Source: Pseudomonadota bacterium (GTDB lineage Bacteria > Desulfobacterota > DSM-4660 > Desulfatiglandales > B25-G16). Taken from it: a stretch of 7,182 nt of DNA. Shown here in pieces: positions 1-5,702 of this stretch; within the stretch, counting starts at the first letter, position 1; every line of letters begins with the position of its first letter. The DNA lies in the NCBI GenBank assembly GCA_015223015.1, contig JADFWK010000159.1:1-7182 (forward strand), read 5' to 3'. A program made the position numbers and the translations under genes. Under the pieces are notes generated by a model, which searched no databases, had not been told where the DNA came from, and saw only the letters and a program-made list of their open reading frames with translations.

Positions 1-7
1 CAAAGTC

Positions 8-190
8 CAGGGTATGGGTATCTTTTTTTTGGTTATGCCCTGTGACATGGCCCCTTACTGGGTCGATTCAAAATGGTTTATTGCGCCCCAAGCCTTAGAA
101 TCATAGGCCCCATCTATATAAACCATTTTGAAACGCCCACTCATCTGGACTATGTGGGGCATAATCCAAAAAAAAGACACCCATACCCTG
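8..190. repeat. Large imperfect palindrome, possible MITE or transposon remnant
   Basis: Two nested inverted-repeat pairs share one centre. The outer arms are 8-40 and 157-190. They match with one substitution and one single-base indel, and each carries a run of eight T or A. The inner arms are 67-81 (TTCAAAATGGTTTAT) and 118-132 and are perfect over 15 bases. The segments between outer and inner arms (41-66 and 133-156) pair only weakly, as expected of a decayed palindrome. No open frame fills it. The architecture resembles a non-autonomous palindromic element, but no clear target-site duplication is visible, and the left flank has only seven bases before the window starts. It lies downstream of purC and could act as a hairpin in purC read-through RNA. 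No T-run follows the stem on the minus strand, so I do not call it an intrinsic terminator. Confidence 0.6.
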
Positions 191-395
191 CAAGAAGCCT
201 AAAAATCAATAGGTTATTCACTATGACGTGACCCTGGCTCTGTAAGATAGCCATGTAACCCGTGCCGACTCACATCACCAACAAACCTCCACAGGGCAAG
301 ATTCACCTAATAGGGTTCATCTAAAACACTAGAAATATTAAACATCGGAATGGGCGTTGTCAAGAGTGAGGAGGCAACAAGAAGGACCTAATTCG
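191..395. other. Gene-free interval downstream of purC
   Basis: Together with the palindrome at 8-190 this makes a 395-base stretch without a gene. I see no credible open frame on either strand and no RNA-gene signature. The only structure is trivial, for example a five-base stem at 235-239 and 249-253. It is most likely ordinary or decayed intergenic DNA. Confidence 0.5.
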
Positions 396-1283
396 TCACA
401 GTTTTTTTCCGGTTAACCTTTCGAGAACCTCGAGGTATTTATCCCTCGTAATGTGAATAACTTCTGATGGTAATTCTGGTGGAGGTGGTTTTTTTTGCCA
501 ATCAAGTCCATTGAGGTAGTCCCTCAGGAACTGCTTGTCAAAGCTCTTCTGAGCCCTCCCGGGGGTGTATTCAGCCATTGGCCAGAATCTGGATGAATCA
601 GGGGTCAGCACCTCATCAATGAGCATGAGGCGATCTTTTACCAGTCCGAATTCGAACTTGGTGTCAGCAATAATGATTCCCCTCTCAGAAGCAAAATCTT
701 TTCCATATTGGTAGAGTTCCAGGCTGATCGTTTTGATCTCCTTGGCTCTCTGTTCCCCGACAATTTTGACAACTTCCTCAAAGGAGATATTTTCGTCGTG
801 GGTTCCCGGGGCAGCCTTGGTTGAGGGTGTGAAGATCGGTTCTGGCAATTGAGATGATTCTTTCAAGCCTTCAGCAAGAGGAATCCCTGAAATGCTCCCC
901 ATGGCTCGATACTCAACCCATCCGGACCCCGAAAGATATCCCCTTACAACGCACTCCACAGAAAGGGGCTCGGCTCTATGCACCAGCATACTCCGGCCAA
1001 TCAATTGGTCCCTGTAAGGCTTGCACGTTTCAGGATACTCATCGGGATCTGCTGTTATGAAATGATTATCAATTATGGAGGAGAGTTTTTCAAACCAGAA
1101 GATAGAAATCTGGGTTAAGACCCCTCCCTTGTCCGGAACTGGATCATCCATTACCACATCAAATGCAGAGATTCGGTCAGTAGCAACGATAAGTAAATGC
1201 TCCCCTACCTCATAAATATCCCGAACCTTCCCGCGATTAGCCAACCTCAGATTGGAAAAGTTTGTTTCTCTGACTGTTTTCAT
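396..1283 (-). CDS. purC: Phosphoribosylaminoimidazole-succinocarboxamide synthase (SAICAR synthetase)
   Basis: This cytosolic purine-synthesis enzyme joins CAIR to aspartate using ATP, giving SAICAR. The 295-residue protein shows the family motifs in order: DRISAFD at 36-42, the VVRGYLSGSG block at 112-121, STKA at 154-157, GTHDENIS at 160-167, DTKFEFG at 207-213 and DEVLTPDSSR at 223-232. The last two are the metal- and substrate-binding segments of this ATP-grasp-like family. At about 295 residues it is the longer form of the family, as in yeast Ade1, rather than the roughly 237-residue E. coli form. A proline-rich patch (266-269) precedes the C-terminal helix. The ATG start places the conserved N-terminal KVRDIYE block at residues 19-25. 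The gene is divergent from hisI. Its predicted promoter lies between the start and the palindromic insertion at 1351-1660. Nothing appears broken. Confidence 0.97.
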   Translation of the reverse strand: MKTVRETNFSNLRLANRGKVRDIYEVGEHLLIVATDRISAFDVVMDDPVPDKGGVLTQISIFWFEKLSSIIDNHFITADPDEYPETCKPYRDQLIGRSMLVHRAEPLSVECVVRGYLSGSGWVEYRAMGSISGIPLAEGLKESSQLPEPIFTPSTKAAPGTHDENISFEEVVKIVGEQRAKEIKTISLELYQYGKDFASERGIIIADTKFEFGLVKDRLMLIDEVLTPDSSRFWPMAEYTPGRAQKSFDKQFLRDYLNGLDWQKKPPPPELPSEVIHITRDKYLEVLERLTGKKL

Positions 1284-1315
1284 GGCATTCGTTATACCTT
1301 AAAATAGATCGTGTT

Positions 1316-1343
1316 GCTATAAAATATGAAACATAAGTTTCAA
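1316..1343 (-). promoter_or_regulatory. Predicted sigma-70-type promoter of purC
   Basis: Read on the minus strand, TTGAAA (1343-1338) is followed after 16 bases by TATAGC (1321-1316), giving a reasonable -35/-10 pair about 30 bases upstream of the purC ATG. A 16-base palindrome, TGAAAC-ATAA-GTTTCA (1327-1342), overlaps the -35 box and could be an operator. The A/T tract just upstream (1343-1350) is also one copy of the direct repeat flanking the inserted element. This is pattern matching only. Confidence 0.45.
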
Positions 1344-1350
1344 AAAAATC
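1343..1350. repeat. Left copy of 8-bp target-site duplication
   Basis: AAAAAATC lies directly against the left terminal inverted repeat of the 1351-1660 element. The identical 8-mer lies directly against the right end at 1661-1668. Exact flanking copies are the expected result of a transposition event with an 8-base staggered cut. Confidence 0.75.
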
Positions 1351-1660
1351 AGTATCGTTCAAAAGGATTGGTATGAACCATAGTGAGTAGTCCTTCACGT
1401 TCTAAAGGAGGTCATGCCTGTTTTTGAGAGGCGATATCTCAAAAAAATTCCACAGCATCTTGCAGTGGCCAAATATGTGGGGTTTACACCTCAGAAACCT
1501 CGGAACTCTTATCCTGGCTCGTCTAAACCCTACATATTTGGCCACCTCCTGTGAGGCTTATAGATATCCCCTTGAGAAAATGGGCATGGGCGGATGGAGG
1601 TGAATATCTACCCCCTTCTCTAACAAATAAACCATTGAGGAAACACTTTTGAACGATACT
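1351..1660. mobile_element. 310-bp MITE-like palindromic insertion element
   Basis: The termini are perfect 15-base inverted repeats, AGTATCGTTCAAAAG at 1351-1365 and its complement at 1646-1660. An identical 8-mer abuts each end. The interior is palindromic as well. Positions 1413-1440 pair with 1561-1588, sharing CATGCC, a T-run and GATATC at matching offsets. Positions 1465-1486 pair with 1524-1545 at 21 of 22 bases. The loop is about 1487-1523. There is no transposase or other credible open frame, so any movement would need a transposase supplied in trans. The element separates the purC and hisI promoter regions. I cannot assign the parental insertion-sequence family from sequence alone. 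An 8-base duplication is compatible with several families. Confidence 0.8.
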
Positions 1661-1668
1661 AAAAAATC
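1661..1668. repeat. Right copy of 8-bp target-site duplication
   Basis: AAAAAATC follows the right terminal inverted repeat directly and is identical to 1343-1350. It precedes the predicted -35 box of the hisI promoter by four bases, so it may also serve as an A-tract upstream of that promoter. Confidence 0.75.
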
Positions 1669-1672
1669 GACA

Positions 1673-1701
1673 TAGACAATATAAGATATCTTTTGTATAT
1701 A
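1673..1701 (+). promoter_or_regulatory. Predicted sigma-70-type promoter of the hisI-hisG gene string
   Basis: TAGACA (1673-1678, five of six consensus positions) is followed after exactly 17 bases by TATATA (1696-1701, four of six). This predicts a start near 1708 and a leader of about 60 bases before the hisI ATG at 1769. The box begins just outside the right end of the palindromic insertion. No attenuator-like histidine-rich leader peptide or T-box is visible in the leader. This is pattern matching only. Confidence 0.45.
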
Positions 1702-1768
1702 GAAAAGGCTAAAATTTTAGAGTTTGAATCTCAGGTACCATTAACTATTGAGAAATGAAAGCATCAAG

Positions 1769-2149
1769 ATGGTCAAACTAGATTTTAACAAAGGTAATGG
1801 GATATTGCCCACTATTGCCCAGGATTATAAATCCGGCAAGGTCTTAATGGTTGCTTATATGAATAGCGAGGCGTGGCAGCTTACCCTCCAGACTGGAGAA
1901 GCCCATTACTGGAGCCGCTCTCGCCAGGCGCTTTGGCATAAGGGGGCCACTTCAGGCAATATCCAGAAAGTGCAAGAGGTTTTTGCTGACTGTGACCATG
2001 ATGCCATCCTTCTTAAGGTAAAGCAAGTAGGAGGGGCCGCCTGCCATCTGGGATATGAGAGTTGCTTTCACAACAAGATTGATAAGTATGGAGAGGAAAT
2101 GACTGTAGGCGAAAGGATATTTGACCCAGAGAAGGTATACAAGAAATGA
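1769..2149 (+). CDS. hisI: Phosphoribosyl-AMP cyclohydrolase
   Basis: HisI opens the adenine ring of phosphoribosyl-AMP in the third step of histidine synthesis and works in the cytosol as a Zn/Mg-dependent dimer. Counting from the ATG at 1769, the 126-residue protein has WSRSRQ at 48-53, KGATSG at 58-63, the metal-binding DCDHD at 74-78, ACHLG at 91-95 and SCF at 98-100. The three conserved cysteines (75, 92, 99) are the zinc ligands known in the family. It is monofunctional: there is no HisE (pyrophosphohydrolase) domain, so hisE must be elsewhere. A TTG at 1748 would add seven residues. I prefer the ATG because GAAAG at 1757-1761 is suitably spaced and the protein then begins MVKLDF, like relatives. 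Its stop overlaps the hisG start as ATGA. Confidence 0.96.
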   Translation: MVKLDFNKGNGILPTIAQDYKSGKVLMVAYMNSEAWQLTLQTGEAHYWSRSRQALWHKGATSGNIQKVQEVFADCDHDAILLKVKQVGGAACHLGYESCFHNKIDKYGEEMTVGERIFDPEKVYKK

Positions 2150-3018
2150 ACAAATTGAAACTCGGTATTCCAAAGGGGAGCCTCGAGAAAGCAACGCTCA
2201 GGCTGTTCGAGAAATCAGGCTGGAAGATCTCTATTGCTGATCGGAATTACTTTCCTCAAATAAACGATGCCTCCATTAGGTGTTCGATCCTCAGGGCCCA
2301 GGAAATGCCCGTGCAGGTGGAAAGCGGAACAATCGATGTTGGCCTCACCGGATTAGACTGGAAAGAGGAAAATGAATCAGATGTTGTTACTGTTTCTGAC
2401 CTGATCTATTCAAAGGTGAGCCAGAGCCCTGCCCGCTGGGTTTTGGCAGTGGCTGCCGACTCCGACATCGAGGAATTATCCGATCTCACCGGTAAAAAAA
2501 TAGCAACTGAACTGGTTAATTTTACCAGAAAATACTTCGCCCAAAAGGGAATAGAGGTTAAGGTTGAATTTTCATGGGGAACAACAGAGGCGAAGGTTGC
2601 AGCAGGTTTAGCAGATGCGATTGTTGAGGTTACCGAGACAGGGAGTACTATCGAAGCTCATGGTTTGAAGATCATCCATGAATTGATGCAAACAAACACT
2701 ATACTCATTGCAAACAAAAACTCCTGGGGAGATTCATGGAAGAGGGGCAAAATTGAACAGATTGCCCTTCTTCTCAAAGGGGCTTTGAGGGCTGAAAATA
2801 TGGTAGGCCTCAAGATGAATTTACCGAAGGAACGATTGGTCGAAATTATCCCCTTACTCCCCAGTATTACCTCTCCCACAATAGCCAGTCTCTACCAATC
2901 CGATTGGGTCTCAGTTGAGATTATGGTTCACAATGAAAGAGTCAGGGAACTCATCCCCCAATTGATAGAAAAAGGGGCCGAAGGTATCATTGAATATCCA
3001 TTAAATAAGGTGATTTGA
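2146..3018 (+). CDS. hisG: ATP phosphoribosyltransferase, long form
   Basis: HisG catalyses the committed first step of histidine synthesis, condensing ATP with PRPP to phosphoribosyl-ATP. The 290-residue protein contains the two periplasmic-binding-protein-like catalytic lobes (about 1-210). The PRPP-binding signature EVTETGSTIE is at 161-170, and the N-terminal LGIPKGSLE motif is at 6-14. Residues about 212-288 form an extra HisG_C-type domain. Its presence marks the long, hexameric form, which in characterised relatives is inhibited by histidine through this domain and needs no HisZ subunit. The ATG at 2146 overlaps the hisI stop in an ATGA arrangement, implying translational coupling. The stop at 3016-3018 is two bases before the preferred start of the next gene. 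No key residue appears missing. Confidence 0.96.
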   Translation: MNKLKLGIPKGSLEKATLRLFEKSGWKISIADRNYFPQINDASIRCSILRAQEMPVQVESGTIDVGLTGLDWKEENESDVVTVSDLIYSKVSQSPARWVLAVAADSDIEELSDLTGKKIATELVNFTRKYFAQKGIEVKVEFSWGTTEAKVAAGLADAIVEVTETGSTIEAHGLKIIHELMQTNTILIANKNSWGDSWKRGKIEQIALLLKGALRAENMVGLKMNLPKERLVEIIPLLPSITSPTIASLYQSDWVSVEIMVHNERVRELIPQLIEKGAEGIIEYPLNKVI

Positions 3019-3020
3019 CT

Positions 3021-3785
3021 ATGAGGATTTTATCGAGATGCATAAGGAGTCCATTGATCTTTATTTTGTTTGCTATCATCCTCGGTGGTTGTGCACAAGA
3101 TAAGGCTCTGATAAAAAAACAGGCCCAGGCAAAGGGGGAATTGGGGAAATCCCTTTTGGCCGACAGACATTATACCGCTAGCCTTAACGAATTACTGGAG
3201 GCAGTGCGGCTTGACCCTGGAAATCCAGACATACATAATGACCTGGCCCTCACATACCGGGAAATGAGGATGTACACCCAAGCCATTAGCCACTTTGATA
3301 AGGCAATAGAATTGCGGCCTGATTATTCGGAGGCTTACAATAATCTCGGCACAGTATATCTCATCCTTGCCGACTGGAACCGTGCGATTAGCTGCTTTAA
3401 AAAAGCCTTGACCAATAGCGTTTATGCCACACCCCACTTTGCCTATAATAACCTGGGTCTGGCATACTATGAAAAAGGACAGTTTAGGTTGGCCGTTGAA
3501 GCCTATTTAAAGGCCGTTCAAGCGAACCCATCCTTCAGCAGGGCTTACCATAATCTCGGGATTGGGTATGAGGCTCTCGGTGAATGGAATAAAGCCTTGG
3601 AGGCTTACGAGGAATCGATACGCTATGCACCTGATGATCCTCGATCTTACTTCCATCTTGGCAAGCTCTACCTTCGCCTCAACAAACTGCCTCTGGCCGT
3701 CGAAAACCTTGAAGAAACTATCAGGTTAGATAAAAGAGACATTATTGCGCCGGAGGCAAAACGCCTACTAGAAAGGATACAGTAA
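3021..3785 (+). CDS. TPR-repeat lipoprotein, PilF/PilW-like in layout
   Basis: This is a predicted lipid-anchored protein made almost entirely of tetratricopeptide repeats. From the ATG at 3021 (254 residues) it has a basic N-terminus, a hydrophobic stretch at about 11-21 and a lipobox LGGC with the acylated cysteine at 24. Alanine at +2 suggests outer-membrane rather than inner-membrane retention. Six consecutive TPR units follow from about residue 36 to 240. They show the usual A-x-x-x-Y / N-L-G-x-x-Y / A-x-x-x-x-x-x-A-I-x-x-x-P spacing, and a short capping helix ends the protein. The ATG has a good Shine-Dalgarno (AAGGTG, 3007-3012). A TTG at 3015, overlapping the hisG stop, would add two residues. 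TPR lipoproteins of this size include PilF/PilW, which assists type IV pilin secretin assembly. No pilus gene is nearby, so the function is unassigned. It is probably co-transcribed with hisG. Confidence 0.88.
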   Translation: MRILSRCIRSPLIFILFAIILGGCAQDKALIKKQAQAKGELGKSLLADRHYTASLNELLEAVRLDPGNPDIHNDLALTYREMRMYTQAISHFDKAIELRPDYSEAYNNLGTVYLILADWNRAISCFKKALTNSVYATPHFAYNNLGLAYYEKGQFRLAVEAYLKAVQANPSFSRAYHNLGIGYEALGEWNKALEAYEESIRYAPDDPRSYFHLGKLYLRLNKLPLAVENLEETIRLDKRDIIAPEAKRLLERIQ

Positions 3786-3789
3786 GCTT

Positions 3790-4932
3790 ATGCCAGTTGC
3801 TACCAGGGCCATAGATCTCCGTTCTTTCATTGCCATGGATGTCATGGAAAGGGCGAATGTCCTTGAAAGACAGGGGCAGCGCATCATTCATCTTGAGATT
3901 GGGGAGCCAGATTTTGATACCCCTCAGTGCATTAGAGAGGCAGGGATTAGGGCTATCATGGAAGGAAAAACCCATTACACCCACAGCTTGGGAATACTCG
4001 AGCTCAGGGAGGCCATCTGCCGCCGCTACCTGGATACATATGGCGTGAACATCAATCCTGACCAAGTTATAGTAGCCTCTGGCACTTCCCCGGCAATGGT
4101 ATTGATCTTTTCAGCTCTCTTAGAAAATAGAGATGAAATTATTGTCTCCAATCCCTATTACCCTTGTTATCCCAACATCATTACCTATGTCGGCGCAAAT
4201 TGTGTGTCTGTGAATGTCCATGAGGACGATGGATTCCAATTTCGGCTGGAAGATGTTGCTCCAAAAATAACTCCCCGCACCAAGGCAATCCTGATCAACT
4301 CTCCATCAAATCCGACTGGCAATCTCCTCTCTGCTGACAGAATGCAGAGGATAGCTGATCTTGGACTCTATGTCATCTCTGATGAGATATATCATGGCCT
4401 GGTGTACGAAGGAAAAGAGCACTCAATCTTAGAATACACCGACAAGGCATTTGTCTTGAATGGCTTTTCTAAACTCTATGCCATGACCGGATGGAGACTG
4501 GGTTACGTTATCGCGCCACCCGATTTCGTCAGACCAATGCAAAAAATCCAGCAAAACCTTTTTATCTCGGCCAATAGTGTCTCCCAGTGGGCGGGTCTGA
4601 CGGCTCTGAACGAAGCACAGCCAGATGTGGAAAGGATGAAAGCCATATACGACCAGAGAAGGCATTATATCATCAAAAGGCTCAAAGAACTCGGTTTCGG
4701 AATTGGTGTTGATCCTGTTGGAGCCTTTTATGTCCTCGCTCGGGCGAATCATCTATCCACCAAATCCTACGAGCTGGCCTTTGAGATTTTGGAAAAAGCA
4801 GGAGTAGGTGTTGCACCTGGGATTGATTTTGGAACCAATGCCGAAGGATACCTTAGGTTTTCCTATGCAAACTCACTTGAAAATATCACCGAGGGGCTTA
4901 AAAGGATAGAGGAATTTCTCAAAAACAGGTAA
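3790..4932 (+). CDS. Class I/II PLP-dependent aminotransferase, aspartate/aromatic type
   Basis: This is a cytosolic fold-type I pyridoxal-phosphate enzyme of 380 residues that should transfer an amino group between an amino acid and a 2-oxo acid. Visible motifs are the EIGEPDFDTP block at 36-45, SGTS (phosphate cup) at 98-101, NSPSNPTG at 170-177 with the ring-contacting Asn174, and SDEIY at 197-201 with Asp198 facing the pyridine nitrogen. The Schiff-base lysine is Lys228 in GFSKLYAMTGWRLGY, and Arg356 in YLRFSY is the expected substrate-carboxylate ligand. The pattern is that of aspartate or aromatic aminotransferases, not of histidinol-phosphate aminotransferase (HisC), despite the histidine neighbours. 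Substrate is not decidable from sequence; alanine, aspartate, tyrosine or diaminopimelate types are possible. It starts four bases after the preceding stop, with AAAGGA upstream, so it is very likely in the same transcript. Confidence 0.93.
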   Translation: MPVATRAIDLRSFIAMDVMERANVLERQGQRIIHLEIGEPDFDTPQCIREAGIRAIMEGKTHYTHSLGILELREAICRRYLDTYGVNINPDQVIVASGTSPAMVLIFSALLENRDEIIVSNPYYPCYPNIITYVGANCVSVNVHEDDGFQFRLEDVAPKITPRTKAILINSPSNPTGNLLSADRMQRIADLGLYVISDEIYHGLVYEGKEHSILEYTDKAFVLNGFSKLYAMTGWRLGYVIAPPDFVRPMQKIQQNLFISANSVSQWAGLTALNEAQPDVERMKAIYDQRRHYIIKRLKELGFGIGVDPVGAFYVLARANHLSTKSYELAFEILEKAGVGVAPGIDFGTNAEGYLRFSYANSLENITEGLKRIEEFLKNR

Positions 4933-4940
4933 GTAAAGTT

Positions 4941-4982
4941 TTGTCAGTTGTTAGTCGTCACTCGTCAGTTCGCAGTTCTCCA
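4941..4982 (+). repeat. Degenerate heptamer tandem repeat upstream of engB
   Basis: Six in-phase 7-base units fill this interval, with consensus close to TCGTCAG. Individual units begin at 4941, 4948, 4955, 4962, 4969 and 4976. They vary mainly at positions 2, 4-5 and 7, and the last unit is the most divergent. The run starts eight bases after the aminotransferase stop. A repeat of the same family in inverse orientation lies at 5668-5702 on the other side of engB. Confidence 0.7.
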
Positions 4983-4990
4983 TTATTCAT

Positions 4991-5026
4991 GTCTGTTGAG
5001 TCTGTTGTGTTTGTTGGGTTTATCGA
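4991..5026 (+). repeat. Nonamer tandem repeat at the engB start
   Basis: Four consecutive 9-base units start at 4991, 5000, 5009 and 5018, with consensus GTCTGTTGN drifting to GTTTATCGA in the last copy. The array ends on the first base of the engB ATG at 5026. It therefore occupies the positions where a Shine-Dalgarno sequence would normally lie, and none is evident. Confidence 0.65.
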
Positions 5027-5610
5027 TGCCAATGGAATTCTCCTTTCTAAAGAGTGCTGTCCGGCCCGAGCAATTCCCGCCACCTGATCGACCTGAAGTT
5101 GCTTTTGCTGGCAGATCAAACGTAGGAAAATCGTCCCTCATAAATAGACTGGTAAACAGCCCCAAACTGGCCCGGACGAGCTCCCGGCCGGGAAGGACAA
5201 GGGCTATCAATTTCTTTTCTGTTGGAAAAGTCTTCTGTCTAACCGATCTTCCTGGCTATGGATACGCAGAAGTCCCCCTAAATGTCAGGCGGAATTGGAA
5301 GGTACTTGTTGACAGCTACCTCAAAAAAAGACTCAACCTAAAATCGGTTGTAGTGATTCTCGATATACGCCGGAATCCAGCACAAGGGGATTTGGATCTC
5401 TTACATTGGCTAAGGACATTTGAAATCAAAACAATTATTGTGCTCACTAAGACCGACAAGCTATCAAAAATCAAGGCAAAGAGACAACTCGATCTGATTT
5501 CAACTCAGCTCACAAAGGAGGGCTTTGCTAAACCCATCCTTTTTTCTGCCAAAACAGGCCAGGGAAGACAAGAACTCTGGGAAAAGATAAATGAAATTGT
5601 AAATCGTTAA
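5026..5610 (+). CDS. engB: Ribosome biogenesis GTP-binding protein EngB/YsxC/YihA
   Basis: EngB is a small cytosolic TRAFAC-class GTPase needed for late assembly of the large (50S) ribosomal subunit in characterised bacteria. The 194-residue product shows all G motifs: G1 GRSNVGKS at 29-36, G2 around Thr58 in the SSRPGRTRAINFF segment, G3 DLPG at 74-77, G4 TKTD at 141-144 and G5 SAK at 174-176. Residues 10-17 (SAVRPEQF) match the usual N-terminus just before the G domain. The frame stays open upstream to a TTG at 4948. That extension would be translated heptamer and nonamer repeat DNA with an unnatural Leu-rich sequence, so I reject it. ATG 5026 or ATG 5032 is the likely start, and neither has a clear Shine-Dalgarno. 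It lies 93 bases after the aminotransferase and may be read through from it. It converges with the regulator gene. Confidence 0.94.
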   Translation: MPMEFSFLKSAVRPEQFPPPDRPEVAFAGRSNVGKSSLINRLVNSPKLARTSSRPGRTRAINFFSVGKVFCLTDLPGYGYAEVPLNVRRNWKVLVDSYLKKRLNLKSVVVILDIRRNPAQGDLDLLHWLRTFEIKTIIVLTKTDKLSKIKAKRQLDLISTQLTKEGFAKPILFSAKTGQGRQELWEKINEIVNR

Positions 5611-5667
5611 TTGTGAATTTAGGAATTGAGGATTCCAGATGCTGCATTCTAGATTGAGGGATCGTCT

Positions 5668-5702
5668 CGAGTAACGAGTAACCAGCAACAAGTAACGAGA
5701 AT
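5668..5702 (-). repeat. Heptamer tandem repeat between engB and the regulator gene
   Basis: Exactly five 7-base units (plus-strand consensus CGAGTAA) start at 5668, 5675, 5682, 5689 and 5696. The first two are identical, and the array ends directly against the regulator stop codon at 5703. On the minus strand, with the phase shifted, the unit reads TCGTTAC. This is the same family as the TCGTCAG-type units at 4941-4982, in opposite orientation. The rest of the convergent gap (5611-5667) shows only a five-base stem (5622-5626 and 5632-5636) without a T-run, so no intrinsic terminator is recognisable. Confidence 0.7.

Noticed and set aside
854..1060. Open frame of 68 codons on the plus strand inside purC, and similar frames inside hisG, the aminotransferase, engB and the regulator.
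   Set aside because: All lie antisense to or out of frame with strongly conserved genes, show no recognisable domain and have no plausible translation signals.
72..1636. Shared 11-mer AATGGTTTATT in both palindromic elements (72-82 and, reversed, 1626-1636), suggesting one family.
   Set aside because: Termini and the rest of the arms differ. An AT-rich 11-mer is weak evidence.
1748..1768. TTG start of hisI, seven codons upstream of the ATG.
   Set aside because: The ATG at 1769 has a suitably spaced purine stretch and gives a normal HisI N-terminus. The extension is not supported by any motif.
3790..4932. The aminotransferase as histidinol-phosphate aminotransferase (HisC), because it follows hisI and hisG.
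   Set aside because: The EPDFDTP and NSPSNPTG motifs and the overall layout fit aspartate/aromatic aminotransferases. The expected HisC N-terminal NENP-type motif is absent.
4948..5025. Upstream extension of EngB from a TTG at 4948.
   Set aside because: The added 26 residues would be translated heptamer and nonamer repeat DNA rich in Leu, and EngB proteins normally begin just before the SAVRPEQF segment.
5611..5667. Bidirectional terminator between the convergent engB and regulator genes.
   Set aside because: Only a five-base stem without a following T-run is present.
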